Below, piece by piece: positions 50,171 through 62,100 of a DNA stretch of 64,000 nucleotides. This stretch comes from Azospirillum picis (lineage in GTDB: Bacteria > Pseudomonadota > Alphaproteobacteria > Azospirillales > Azospirillaceae): assembly GCF_017876115.1 (NCBI RefSeq), contig NZ_JAGINO010000013.1, forward strand, positions 62,001 through 126,000, written 5' to 3'. Within the stretch, counting starts at the first letter, position 1; the number at the start of each line of letters is the position of its first letter. The translations under genes and the position numbers were made by a program. The notes under the pieces are model-generated. The model was not told the DNA's origin. It saw only the letters and a program-made list of their open reading frames with translations, and searched no databases.

Positions 50171-53100
50171 TCACGCCGGAACCCGTTCCACCTCCGGCGT
50201 GACCGGGGTGAGGATGGCCGGATCATGATGGGTGGTGCCGTCCGCCGCGAGGGGATCGCCGGTGGTCGCGGGATCGGCCGGATGGCTGGACTGACCGATC
50301 CAACTGTCGTCCATGGTCGACACGCCACCCCCCCCGAGGGAGCCCGCCCCCGTCCAGTCGCCCGCCCCGCTCATGCTCGGATGGTCGGACAGGCCGAGGA
50401 GGGCCATGGACTCGGTGTAGTGCCGGTCCAGGGCCGCCGCCCCCGATGCGGCATCGTCGCTTGATCCCGACGATACCGCACCCGCCTCCGCAGTTCCGGC
50501 GTCGGCCCCGGTATTGGCCATGGCGGCGGCCATCGCATGATCGCTGGCGGCCAGACCGTCCCCGGTCTCCGTGGGATCGGCGGACGATACGGCGAACGTC
50601 CTGGCGGAGCTTGCCGGAGCGTTCGTGATCTGGTCGCCGACCACCTGGACATCGACCCGCATGGGATTGCTTGCACCCCCTGCCGCGTCGGTGGCCTTTA
50701 CTTCCAGGGTCCGCATCCCGCTGCCATCCGCGGTCGTCATGGACACATGCTGCAGGATGTCGGTGTAGGTGGCGGTCGAGGCGGTGCCATGCAGCGTCAG
50801 TTGATTGGCGGCCGCATCCCAGGAAACCTCGACATCGGTCCCGGCGACGGTGGTGCGATGGGTGGCCGGGTCCTCGACGAGACTCAAGCTGCCGAGCGTC
50901 AGGCGATCGCCACTCTCCGCCCCGGAAACGATGCTGATCGTCAGGCGGGACAGCTCGCTGCTGTCGGGATCGGTGACCGAAGCGTGTTCGGCCACCTTGG
51001 GATCGGCCGCGCTGATGGTTGCCGAATGGTCGGCGGACAGGACCGGCGCCTGGTTGGCCGGGTCGAGGGTGACGGTCAGGGAGCCCGTCGTCTCGGCCGT
51101 GCTGTGGCCATCCGTTGCCTGCGCCGTGACCGACAGCGCAACGCTGCCGGCCGCACCGGCCGGGGCGGTCAAGGCCAGACCGGGCAGATCCTGCGCGCCG
51201 AGCGTCCAGGAGCCGTCGGTGTTGTGATGACCGTTGTTCAGGCTGTAGCCGGACGGCAGCGGCGCGATCGTGACGGTCAGCGTTTCCGAGCCGTCGGTGT
51301 CCTTCAGCACCGCACCGATGTTCAGCGCGATGGCCGTGCCGACGGTTCCATGCACCGGAGCCAGCGTCAGGTCCGGCTGATCGGCGACGCCATCGACGTG
51401 TAGGCTCAGCGTCTGCTCGGTGTGCGAGGTGCTCACCACCTTGCTGTCGGGGTCGGTGGCCTCCGCCGTCAGCGTCGCGCCGATCCGCATGCCGGTGTCG
51501 TGCCCGGCGGTGTCATAGTCGCTCCAGTTCTTCGGCGGCTGGAGGTACAGCCCGCCGGAGCGGATCGTCGCCACCTCCTCCGCGCTGAAGCTCCATCTCC
51601 CGTTGCCGTCGTCGTGGCCGATCGGATGCCCGTTGCTGCCCGCGAAGAAATGCGAATCAGACGGCACGCCGGTGAGCTCCAGCTTGGTCAGCCGCTCGTT
51701 CGGGTCGCTCACCGACAGGCTCAGCTTCAGGTCGATCAGAGTGTCCTCGTTGCCGCGCGCCGCACCCGGCACCAGCAGCGGCGTCTCCGCGATCCCGGTG
51801 ACCGTCACCGCGATCCGCACCGGGTCGGACACCGCCGTCCCCTGACCCGCCGCCACCTGGCTGCCGCTCTCCGTTGCGTTGGCGACGATGGTCAGCGTGA
51901 AGTCGTGAGCATTGTGGGCGCCCGGCAGCAGCTTCAGATCGCCCCACTGCCCGTCCGGCATCGTCCAGCTGCCGTTGTCGTTCCGGCTGCCATGGTTCAG
52001 CTTTGCGTCGGTCGGCACGCCGGTGATTGTCAGGCTGGCGACCTCCGAGCCGTCGCTGTCCTTCAGATGCGGGGTGATGTCGAGCGCCAGCCAATTGGCG
52101 TCCGCCCCGCTGTCGTCGTTCTGGGTGATGGTCAGCCGGTCATGGAGCACCGACACCGTCGGCTGATCGGCCACCGCATTGATGTGCAGGGTGAAGGTCA
52201 GCGTCTTGTCGGCGGTGGTGGTGACGTGGCTGTCGGGATCGGTCTGGCTGGCGGTCAGCGTCGCGGTGATGCTGGCGCCGGCGTTATGGTTGGCGGTGTT
52301 CCAGTCGCTCCAGTCCTCGGGCGGCTTGATGTAAAGCCCGTTGCCGGTCTGCTTGAGCGTGGCGATCTCGCCGCTGTCGAAGCTCCAGCTCTTGGTCATG
52401 GCGTCATAGTGGCCGATCGCCCCGCCGCTGGCCGAGCTGTAGAAGGTCGAGCCTTCCGGAACCCCGGTCAGCACCAGCCCCAGCGTCTCGTTGCTCCCCT
52501 TCACCGCCATGTCGAGGTTCAGCGCGATGCGCGTGTCCTCGTTCCCCGCCGCCGCCGTGCCCTGCGTCAGCGCAGGCGTGTCCGCAACGCCGTTGACCGT
52601 GACCCGCAAGTCGGCCGTGGCGGTCGCAGTCCCATCATTTTGCCAATTGTGTGACACCGCCTCGATGTGGAGCGTGAAGTCGGCATCGCTGTTGAGCGGC
52701 GGCGTGATCTTCAGACCGTCCACGTCCCCGGGCTTCAGGCTCCAGCTGCCATCGCCATTGCGGGTGCCATGGTTGAGCGACGCTCCCGTCGGAACGCCGG
52801 TGATGGTATAGCCGACCAGATACTCAGACCCGGTGGTGTCACCCAGGCTGGCGCGGATGTTGAGGGCGATCGGCTGGTCTTCCGGCGTGGTGACCGGGGA
52901 GGCGGTCAGCTTCGGCGCGTCGGCCACACTGTCGACATGGACGGTGAAGGACAGGCTGGTCGACGCCTGGGGCGCGGTTTGGGGGGCATCCGGGTCGTGG
53001 TCGGTGGAGGTCAGCGTGGCAACCACCGTCATGCCGGTGGTGTGACCGGCCGAACTCCAGTCGCTCCAGTTGGGCGGTGGCTTGAGATAGAGGCCGTTCG

Positions 53101-56100
53101 CCTGGATCTTGGCAAGGTCGCTGCCCAACAGGCGCCAAGTGTGGCTGACGGCATCGAAGGTGCCGACCGTCCGCGGGTCGTCCGGATCGCTCGACAGGTA
53201 GAGGACAGCGCCGTCCGGAATGCCGGTCAGCGTCATGCTCAGGGTCTCGTTCGCCGCCCCCAGCATGGGGCTGAGGTTGAGGGCGATGCGGCTGTCCTCG
53301 TCGCCATGCGCCGGCGCCGACTGGGTGAGGTGCGGCGTGTCGGCCGCGGCGGTGACGGTGACCGCAAGGCCGACCGCATCGCTGGTGGCCGTGTTGCCGT
53401 TGCTGCGCTCGATCGAGGTGGCGCGCACGCTGAGCATCATGTCATGCGCGTCGTCGGGCGGCGGCAGCAGCTTCAGGCCGGCGATGTCGGCGGCGCTGAC
53501 CCGCCAACTGTGCGTGTTGCTGGCGGGATCGGTGATCCCCAGATCGACGCCATGGTTCAGCAGGGCGCCGTCCGGCACCTTGTCGATGGTGATGTAGCCG
53601 ATGCTCTCCGAGCCGTCGGCGTCGGTGACCGCCGGGGTGATCTTCAGCTCGATCCAGCCATCCTCCATACCGGAGGCCGCGGCGGCGCTCACCGTGGGCT
53701 TGTCGGCCACCGCATCGATGTTGACCGCGAAGCTGGTCGTCACCACCGGCGAATAGACCCGCTGGCCGCTGACCGGGTCCAGCTCGCTGCTGCGGGCCGC
53801 AACGGTGACGGTGAAGCTGGCGGCGCTGTCGTGCGGCGCGCTGACGGTGAGGTTGGCGAGCTGCGCGGGGGTCAGCGTCCAGGTGACGCCGTCGGCCGCG
53901 AGGGTGCCGGCGCTGAGCGTATAGGCGCTCGACGGCAAGGTGATGGTCCAGGCGTCGATCATGTCATTGCCGCGGCTCGGCACCATGCCGGAGATGTCGA
54001 GCGCGATCGGGCTGTCCTCGGTGCCCCGCGCCATGTGGACGAAGATCTGCGGCGCGTCGGCCGCCGCCGCCACCGCGATGGTGAGGGGGGCGGTGGTGGC
54101 GACCATGCCGCCGTCGACCGGGTCGCCCTTGCCGCGCTCCCACGTATAGGCGGTGACCGACAGGGTGAGCGTGCCGTTGTAGTCCTGCGGCGCCAGGAAC
54201 TTCAGGTCGCCCACGTCGGCGGCCGAGAACTTCCAGCTATAGGTCGTCCCGGAGGCATCGAGGCCGTTGTTGGCGCCATGGTTGAACACCGCGCCGGCCG
54301 GCACGCCGGTGATGACCACCGACATCGCCTGCGAGCCGTCGGTATCGTCCAAGCTGGCCGTCAGATGCCGGATGGTGGCGTCGTTCAGCGTGATCCACTG
54401 ATCCTCGCGGCCGCTCGCCTTGCTGGTGTCCAGCGTCACGGGATCGGTGACGCCGGCCACGCCGACCGTGATGGTTTTGTCGATGGTCACAGGGGCGGCC
54501 AGATGATCGCGGGCGGTGACCTCCACATGCAAGGTCAGGCTGCCACTGTAATCGCTCCAATTGGCGGGCGGCAGCAGCTTCAGCCCGGCGGCGGTTGCCA
54601 CCGACATGGTGTAATGGCCGGTCACGGGGTCGGCGGCCAGCACCGCACCGTTTGCATCGATCAGTTTGGCTCCAGGGGGAACATCGCTGATGACGACGCT
54701 CTCCACGGTCTCCCCCGCTGCTCCCGCTGCGACGGCGAGGTTCAGCGCGATGGGGTGATCTTCCTTGCCCTGGCCACCGCCCGACAGCGTGGGGCTATCG
54801 GTGACCGCATCGACCAGAACCGTCATTGGCAGCGCGGCGATGCTTGTGCCACCCGTTGCCGGATCGGTCAGCACGACATGGCCAAGCAACGTGATGGAGC
54901 CGTTTTGCTCGCTGTTCCAATTGGCAGGCGGAGTGATGGAGAGATCAGCGATCTCGCTTTCACCCACGGTCCAGACATTGTGCACCGGGTCATAGATGCC
55001 GGCCGACAGTTTGGCACCGGCGGGCAGAGAGGCAGCGTCGATCACCAGCGTTGCCGTCTGGCCGCTGTGCCCTCCAATCTTGATGGACAGCGCAATCGTG
55101 CCATCCTCTGCGCCTTTCGCCCCGATCACGCCATTGGGCTGCAATTGGCCATAGCCAAGGGACGGCATTGTCGGGTCAATGGGGACGAGCTCCCCTGTGC
55201 CCGCCCCACCAGCATGCCCATGGTTGCCGTTGTTTTGGTTCCCATTGCCATTCCCGGTGCTGCCGGTGCTGTTCTCCGCGTTGTTGTTGGGACCGGAATT
55301 GCCGGGCGCGGTTTGATCTCCGTTGCCCCACCCGTTGTTCGCGTGGCTGCCACCGCCATGGCTGGCGCCGTTTTCAGCAAAGCTGATGGAGAAGTGGGTG
55401 GGTGAACCCTGGCCAACACTTCCCGTGTCACGCTCGACGCTCAGGGGTGTGATGGTGATGGTGGCGGAGGTGAGTGCCGTGCCGCTGCTGTCGCGCAGCC
55501 CCACAGGCACCCGAAGGTTCAGCCCGCCTCCACCGGTGGCAGTGTCCCACTGTGCGGGGGTCAACAGCCATCGGCCATGTCCTTCATTCAGCCCAACCAG
55601 ATGGCCGGCGCCATCGACCAGAATGGCACCGTCGGGAAGACCGTCCACCGCCATCCACAGCCGTTCCGAGCTGTCCTTGTCTCCCAAATTCAGGCGATCA
55701 GCCACCGGCAGAGCCGCGAACAAGCCCGAGTTCATGGTCAGATCGCTGAAGCTGCCCGAGACGGTCGGCGCATCGGCCACGCCCGAGACCGCAAGCGTGA
55801 GGGTCTTGGTGGTGGTCAGGCTGGCGGCACCATGGTCGTGGCTGACCACGCTGACCCCGATGCTGATCGGATTGCCGTGGTTGGTGTAGTCGCTGTAGTT
55901 CTGCGGCGGCTTCACCGCGAACTTCGACAGGTCGAAGCCTGCCGGCACGGTGTAGAGACCGCCGGCCGGGATCGCCACCTCCCGGCCGTCATAGAGGAAG
56001 GTCGAACCGCTCGGCAGCTTGCCGAGGTCGAGGCTGATGCTGTCGACCGTCTCGCCGATGCCGCCGGCCGCCACCGACAGATGGAGGGCCATCACGGCGT

Positions 56101-59100
56101 CTTCATCGTAGGTGCCGCCGCCGGAGATCCTCGCCTGGTCGGTCACCGCGTCGATGGTGACCTCGACGCTGCGCTGGTCGATGCGAACGTCGCCGTCCAC
56201 CTCGGTCACCACCACGTCGGCCCTCAGCGTCAGCACGCCGCGGGTATCGACGTTGGCGTTCTCCGGCACCACCAGCCGCAGGCTGGACAGATACTGCTGG
56301 TCGACCGACCATTTGCCGGGCGCGATCGGCACCAGGTTGTCGATCGACACGCCATTGGCGAACTGCAGGGAGCAGCCGGCCGGCAGGTCGCTGATCACCA
56401 CCGACAGATGCTCCGACCCGTCGCCATCCTTCGGCGACAGCGCCCCGAAGCCGAGATCGACCAGGCTGCCGTGCGTGACGTTGCCGCTGGCGGCGTCGCC
56501 GTCCTCCTTGACATGGACCTGGAAATTGCCTGCGCCCAGGCCGTTGGGGGCGTCGGCGACGCCCTTGACATGCACGTCGAAGGTGATCTTGGTGCCGGCG
56601 CTGGTCTGGACGCCGGTGTCGACGTCGGTGTCGGTGGAGATCAGCGTGGCGGTCACCGCCATGCCGCCCTGGCCCGGGCTCCAGCCGCTCCAATCCTGTC
56701 CGGCAGCGCCCTTGCTGCTCCAGTCGCTCCAATCCTTGGGCGGCAGCAGGAACAGGCCGCCGGCCTTCATCTTATCCACCTCCGCGGCGGTGAAGCTGTA
56801 ATGGCCGCCGAACGCCTCGCCGCTGTTGGCCACCCACTGGCCGACCGGTGTGGCGTCCGTCGGCGAGACGTAGAACTGCGCGTCCGGCGGGATGCCGCCC
56901 AGGGTCAGGCTCAGCGCCTCGTTGCGGTCGGTCAGGGCCTCGGTCAGGTGCAGGTCGATGCGGCTGTCCTCATACCCCGAGGCATGGGCGCTCTGGCTCA
57001 GCAGCGGCGCTTCCGGCGTACCGGTGACCGTGACGGTCAGGGTGACGGGAGTGGAGACGGCGACGTCGCCGTTCGACGCCTCGGTCGCAACCCCCGTCAC
57101 CTTCAAGGTGAGATCCGCGTTCACATCCTTGGGCGGCAACAGCTTCAGGTCGGCGAGGTCGGCCTGGTACAGCGTCCAACTGCCGTCGGCGTTCCTGCTG
57201 CCGTGATTGAGCAGGGCGCCTGTCGGCAGCCCCTCGATGCGCAGGCTGAGGCTTTCCGATCCGTCATGGTCTGGCGTGGTGATGGCGATCTTGCCGCCGA
57301 GATCGATCCAGCTATCCTCGTTGCCGCTGGCGGCGGTCACGGTGACCTTTGGCGTGTCGGCAACCGCCTCCACCGTCACCCGCAGGTCGTACACCTTGGA
57401 GGTGGCGGACGAGGTGGCGATGTGGGCCGGATCACCGGTCTCCTTCGCCGTCGCGGTGATGTGCAGGGTGAAGTCGGCGTCGCTGTGGGCCGGCGGCGTG
57501 ATGTGCAGGTTCTTGAGCTGCTCCGGGGTCAGGGTGGCCGCCCCGTCGACGACGGTGAGGATCCTGCCGTTGCCGTCGGTCAGCGTGGCCCCATCGGGAA
57601 TGCCGGTGATGGTCAGGTGATCGATCACCTCCGACCCGTCGGCATCCGTCAGGTGCGGCGCGATCGACAGCTTGATCGGCGCGCCCTCCTTGCCTGCGGC
57701 GGCGGCGGCGGTCACGGTGGGGGCATCGGCGACGGCATCGACCTCCACCGCCAGGATGCGGGTCGTGGTCGCGGTCACAACCGCCTTGCTGTCGGGATCG
57801 ACCTTCTGGGCCGACAGCTTGGTGGTCAGCGCCAACCCGGCGCTGTGATTGCCGCTGTTCCAGTCACTCCAGTCGCGCGGCGGCTGCACGAACAGGCCAT
57901 GGCCGGCCGAGGCGATCTTGGTGAGGTCGGCGGCACTGAAGCTCCAGCTCTTGCTGGCGGCGTCGTAGCTGCCGACCATCGTGCCGTAGTCGGGGCTGGA
58001 CGGGTCGTCGGTGGTGTAGAACACCGTGCCTTCCGGCTGGCCGCTGATGGTCATGCCGGTAAAGGTCTCGCCGGGATCGGACAGCCGCGTGTCCAGGTGG
58101 ACATTGATGCGGGTGTCCTCGTCCCCCTTGGCTGGACCAGTCTGGCCGAGGATCGGGGCCTCCGCCGTCGCCTTCACGGTGACGAGGATGGTCTTCACCT
58201 CCGACAGGGCGTCGCGCACGGACACCTGCGCATCCTCCCCGCGCTCGCTGGCGGTCGCCTGCACGGTGATGCTGAAATCCTTGGCGTCGTGGGCCGGCGG
58301 CAGCAACTTCAGGCCGGCGATGTCGGCACTGTCGATCTTCCAGCTGTGCGTGCCGGTTGCCTTATCGGTGATCCCCAGATCCACGCCATGGTTGAGCGTG
58401 GCGCCGGCCGGCACTTTGCTGATGGTGATGGAGGCGATGTATTCCGAGCCGTCGGCGTCGGCGACGGTCGGGGTGATCTTCAGGTCGATCCACCGCCCCG
58501 CTGCGCCGCTCAGGTCGTTCTGGGAGCCCGTGGCGTTCGAAACACCCAGCTTGGGCGTGTCGGCGACCGCATCGACATGGACGGTGATGTCGGTGGCGGT
58601 GGAGGCGGTGGTGGCCTTGCCGCTGTCCGGGTCCACTTCCGTCGCTGTCAAGGTGACGTGCAGTGGCAGGCCGGCGGTGTGATCGGCGCTGCTCCAGTCG
58701 CTCCAGTCCGGCGGCGGCTTGAGGTAGAGCCCGTTGCCGGCCTGGTTCAGCTTGGCGATCTCGGCGTCGCTGAAGGTCCAGGTTCCCGCCGACTGGGTGC
58801 CGATCGAGTTCCCTTCGGCATCGAAGAACTGGCTTTTGTCCGGCACCCCGGTGATGGTCAGGGTCAGCGTTTCCGCCGTGGTGGTTGAGGAGAGGGTGAA
58901 GCCCAAAGCCTCGGTCAGGTTCAGGTTGATGCGCGTGTCCTCGTCACCGCCCGCAGGAAGGGTCTGGTGGAGCACGGGGGTGTCGGCCACACCCTCGACC
59001 TCGACCCGCACCGCCTGGGTGGTGGTGGCGGTCGACTTGGAAACATGGCTGCCGAGTTCGGTGGCGGTGGCGACGAAGGTCAAGGTGAAGTCGCGGGCGT

Positions 59101-62100
59101 CATGCGCACCGGGCAACACCTTCAGATTGGCGAGCGCCTCGCGCAGCACCGCCGGATTGTCGGGGTCGCCGGCGATGGTCCAGCTACCGTCGTTGTTCTG
59201 GATACCGGCATTCAGCCTGGCCCCTGCCGGCAGCCCGGTGATGGTGACGGAGCTGACATACTCGGAGCCGTCCTTGTCGGTCGGAGCGGCAAAGGTCTTG
59301 AGGGCGATCCAGTTCTCGGTCTTGCCGTCGAACTCGGCGCCTTTCACCGTGGTGGTGCCGTTCGCCGCGGTCGCCGCGAAGGTCAGGCTGGGCGCATCGG
59401 CGACCGAGTTGACCGTCACGGTGAAATCCAGCGCCGATGACGGGGCATGGGTGACGATGCCGCTGTCGGGATCGGTCTCGCTCGCGGTCAGCTTCGCCTG
59501 CAACTGCATGCCGGTGGCGTGGCCGGCGGTGTCGTAGTCGCTCCAGTCCGTCGGCGGCAGCATGTAGAGGCTGCCATTCCTGACCACGGCGATCTCGCCG
59601 TCGTTGAAGGTCCAGGTGCCGGGCGACGTCTCGGTGCCGACCGGCGTGTCGCCGGTGGCGGCGCTGAAGAACTTGGTTCCCGCCGGCACCCCGGTGATGG
59701 TCAGGGTCAGCGTTTCCGGCGTGGTGGCTGACGAGGCGCTGAAGCCCAGCGCCTCGGTCAGGTTCAAGTTGATGCGCGTGTCCTCGTCGCCGCCCGCAGG
59801 AAGGGTCTGGCGGAGCATGGGGGTGTCGGCCACCCCCTCCACCGTGACCTTCAGCGTCGTGCTGGTCGAGGCGGTCGCCACCGCCACGTGGCTCCCCTGC
59901 TCCGTCGCCGTCGCCGTGAAGGTCAAGGTGAAGTCGCGGGCGTCATGCGCCCCCGGCTGCACCTTCAGGTCGCCCAGGTCGCCGGCGGCCACCGTCCAGC
60001 TACCGTCGTCGTTCCGGCTGCCGTGGTTGAGCAGCGCCGCCGCTGGCAGCCCGGTGACGGTGACGGCCAGCGTCTCCGAACCGTCCTGGTCCCTCAGTTC
60101 GGGCGCGGTGATGCTCAGCGCGATCCAGTTGGGGGTCTTCCCGTCATACTCATGGCCGCTCGCATCCTGCGCCACCATGGCTTTCGGCTGATCGGCGACG
60201 GCATCGACCCGCACCGACAGCGTCTGCTCGGTGTGCGAGGTGCTCACCACCTTGCTGTCGGGGTCGGTGGCCTCCGCCGTCAGCGTCGCGCCGATCCGCA
60301 TGCCGGTGTCGTGCCCGGCGGTGTCGTAGTCGCTCCAGTCCTTCGGCGGCTGGAGGTACAGCCCGCCGGAGCGGATCGTCGCCACCTCCTCCGCGCTGAA
60401 GCTCCATCTCCCGTCGCCGTTGTCATGCCCGATCGGATGCCCGTTGCTGCCCGCGAAGAAATGCGAATCAGACGGCACGCCGGTGAGCTCCAGCTTGGTC
60501 AGCCGCTCGTTCGGGTCGCTCACCGACAGGCTCAACTTCAGGTCGATCAGCGTGTCCTCGTTGCCGCGCGCCGCACCCGGAACCAGCAGCGGCGTCTCGG
60601 CGATGCCGGTGACCGTCACCGCGATCCGCACCGGGTCGGACACCGCCGTCCCCTGACCCGCCGCCACCTGGCTGCCGCTCTCCGTTGCGTTGGCGACGAT
60701 GGTCAGCGTGAAGTCGTGAGCATTGTGGGCGCCCGGCAGCAGCTTCAGATCGCCCCACTGCCCGTCCGGCACCGTCCAGCTGCCGTTGTCGTTCCGGCTG
60801 CCATGGTTCAGCTTTGCGTCGGTCGGCACGCCGGTGATTGTCAGGCTGGCGACCTCCGAGCCGTCGCTGTCCTTCAGATGCGGGGTGATGTCGAGCGCCA
60901 GCCAATTGGCGTCCGCCCCGCTGTCGTCGTTCTGGGTGATGGTCAGCCGGTCATGGAGCACCGACACCGTCGGCTGATCGGCCACCGCGTTGACGTGCAG
61001 GGTGAAGGTCAGCGTCTTGTCGGCGGTGGTGGTGACGTGGCTGTCGGGATCGGTCTGGCTGGCGGTCAGCGTCGCGGTGATGCTGGCGCCGGCATTATGA
61101 TCGGCGGTGTTCCAGTCGCTCCAGTCCTCGGGCGGCTGGATGTAGAGCCCGTTGCCGGCCTGCTTGAGCGTGGCGATCTCGTCGCTGCTGAAGCTCCAGC
61201 TCTTGGTCGTGGCGTCATAGTGGCCGATGGCGCTGTGGACGGGATCGCCGCTGGCCGAGCTGTAGAAGGTCGAGCCTTCCGGCACCCCGGTCAGCACCAG
61301 ACCCAGCGTCTCGTTGCTCCCCTTTACCGCCATGTCGAGGTTCAGCGCGATGCGGCTGTCCTCGTTCCCCGCCGCCGCCGCGCTCTGCGTCAGCGCAGGC
61401 GTGTCCGCCACACCCGCCACCGTGACAAGGAGCTTGACCGGGTCGGACACCGCCTCGGCCACCGCCACCGCGCTGCCCTTTTCTTGGGTGGTGGTGGTGA
61501 TGGTGAGGGTGAAGTCGGTGTCGCTGTTGGGCGGCGGCTTGATCGTCAGGTCGGCAAGATCGCCCGGCTCCAGCGTCCAGACGCCATGCCCCTGGTTTTG
61601 GCCGTGGCTCAGCGTGGCGCCCTCCGGCACATCGCTGATGGTGATGCGGACGATCTCCTCCGACCCATCGCGGTCGCTCACCGACGGATGGATGGCAAGG
61701 CGGATCGCCGTGTCCTCCAAACCGCCATCCGTGCTGGCGGTGACCTTCGGCTGATCGGCCACCGCATCGACATGCAGGGTGAAGGTCAGCGTCTTGTCGG
61801 CGGTGGTGGTGACGTGGCTGTCGGGATCGGTCTGGCTGGCGGTCAGCGTCGCGGTGATGCTGGCGCCGGCATTATGATCGGCGGTGTTCCAGTCGCTCCA
61901 GTCCTCGGGCGGCTGGATGTAGAGCCCGTTGCCGGCCTGCTTGAGCGTGGCGATCTCGTCGCTGCTGAAGCTCCAGCTCTTGGTCGTGGCGTCATAGTGG
62001 CCGATGGCGCTGTGGACGGGATCGCCGCTGGCCGAGCTGTAGAAGGTCGCCCCCTCCGGCACCCCGGTCAGCACCAGTCCCAGCGTCTCGTTGCTCCCCT

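Noticed and set aside
52667..58888. Very long plus-strand open frames (about 900 and 1,100 codons) opposite the giant adhesin gene
   Set aside because: They mirror the repeat structure of the minus-strand gene, have composition typical of antisense frames in GC-rich DNA (Arg/Gly/Asp/Val-rich) and match no family.
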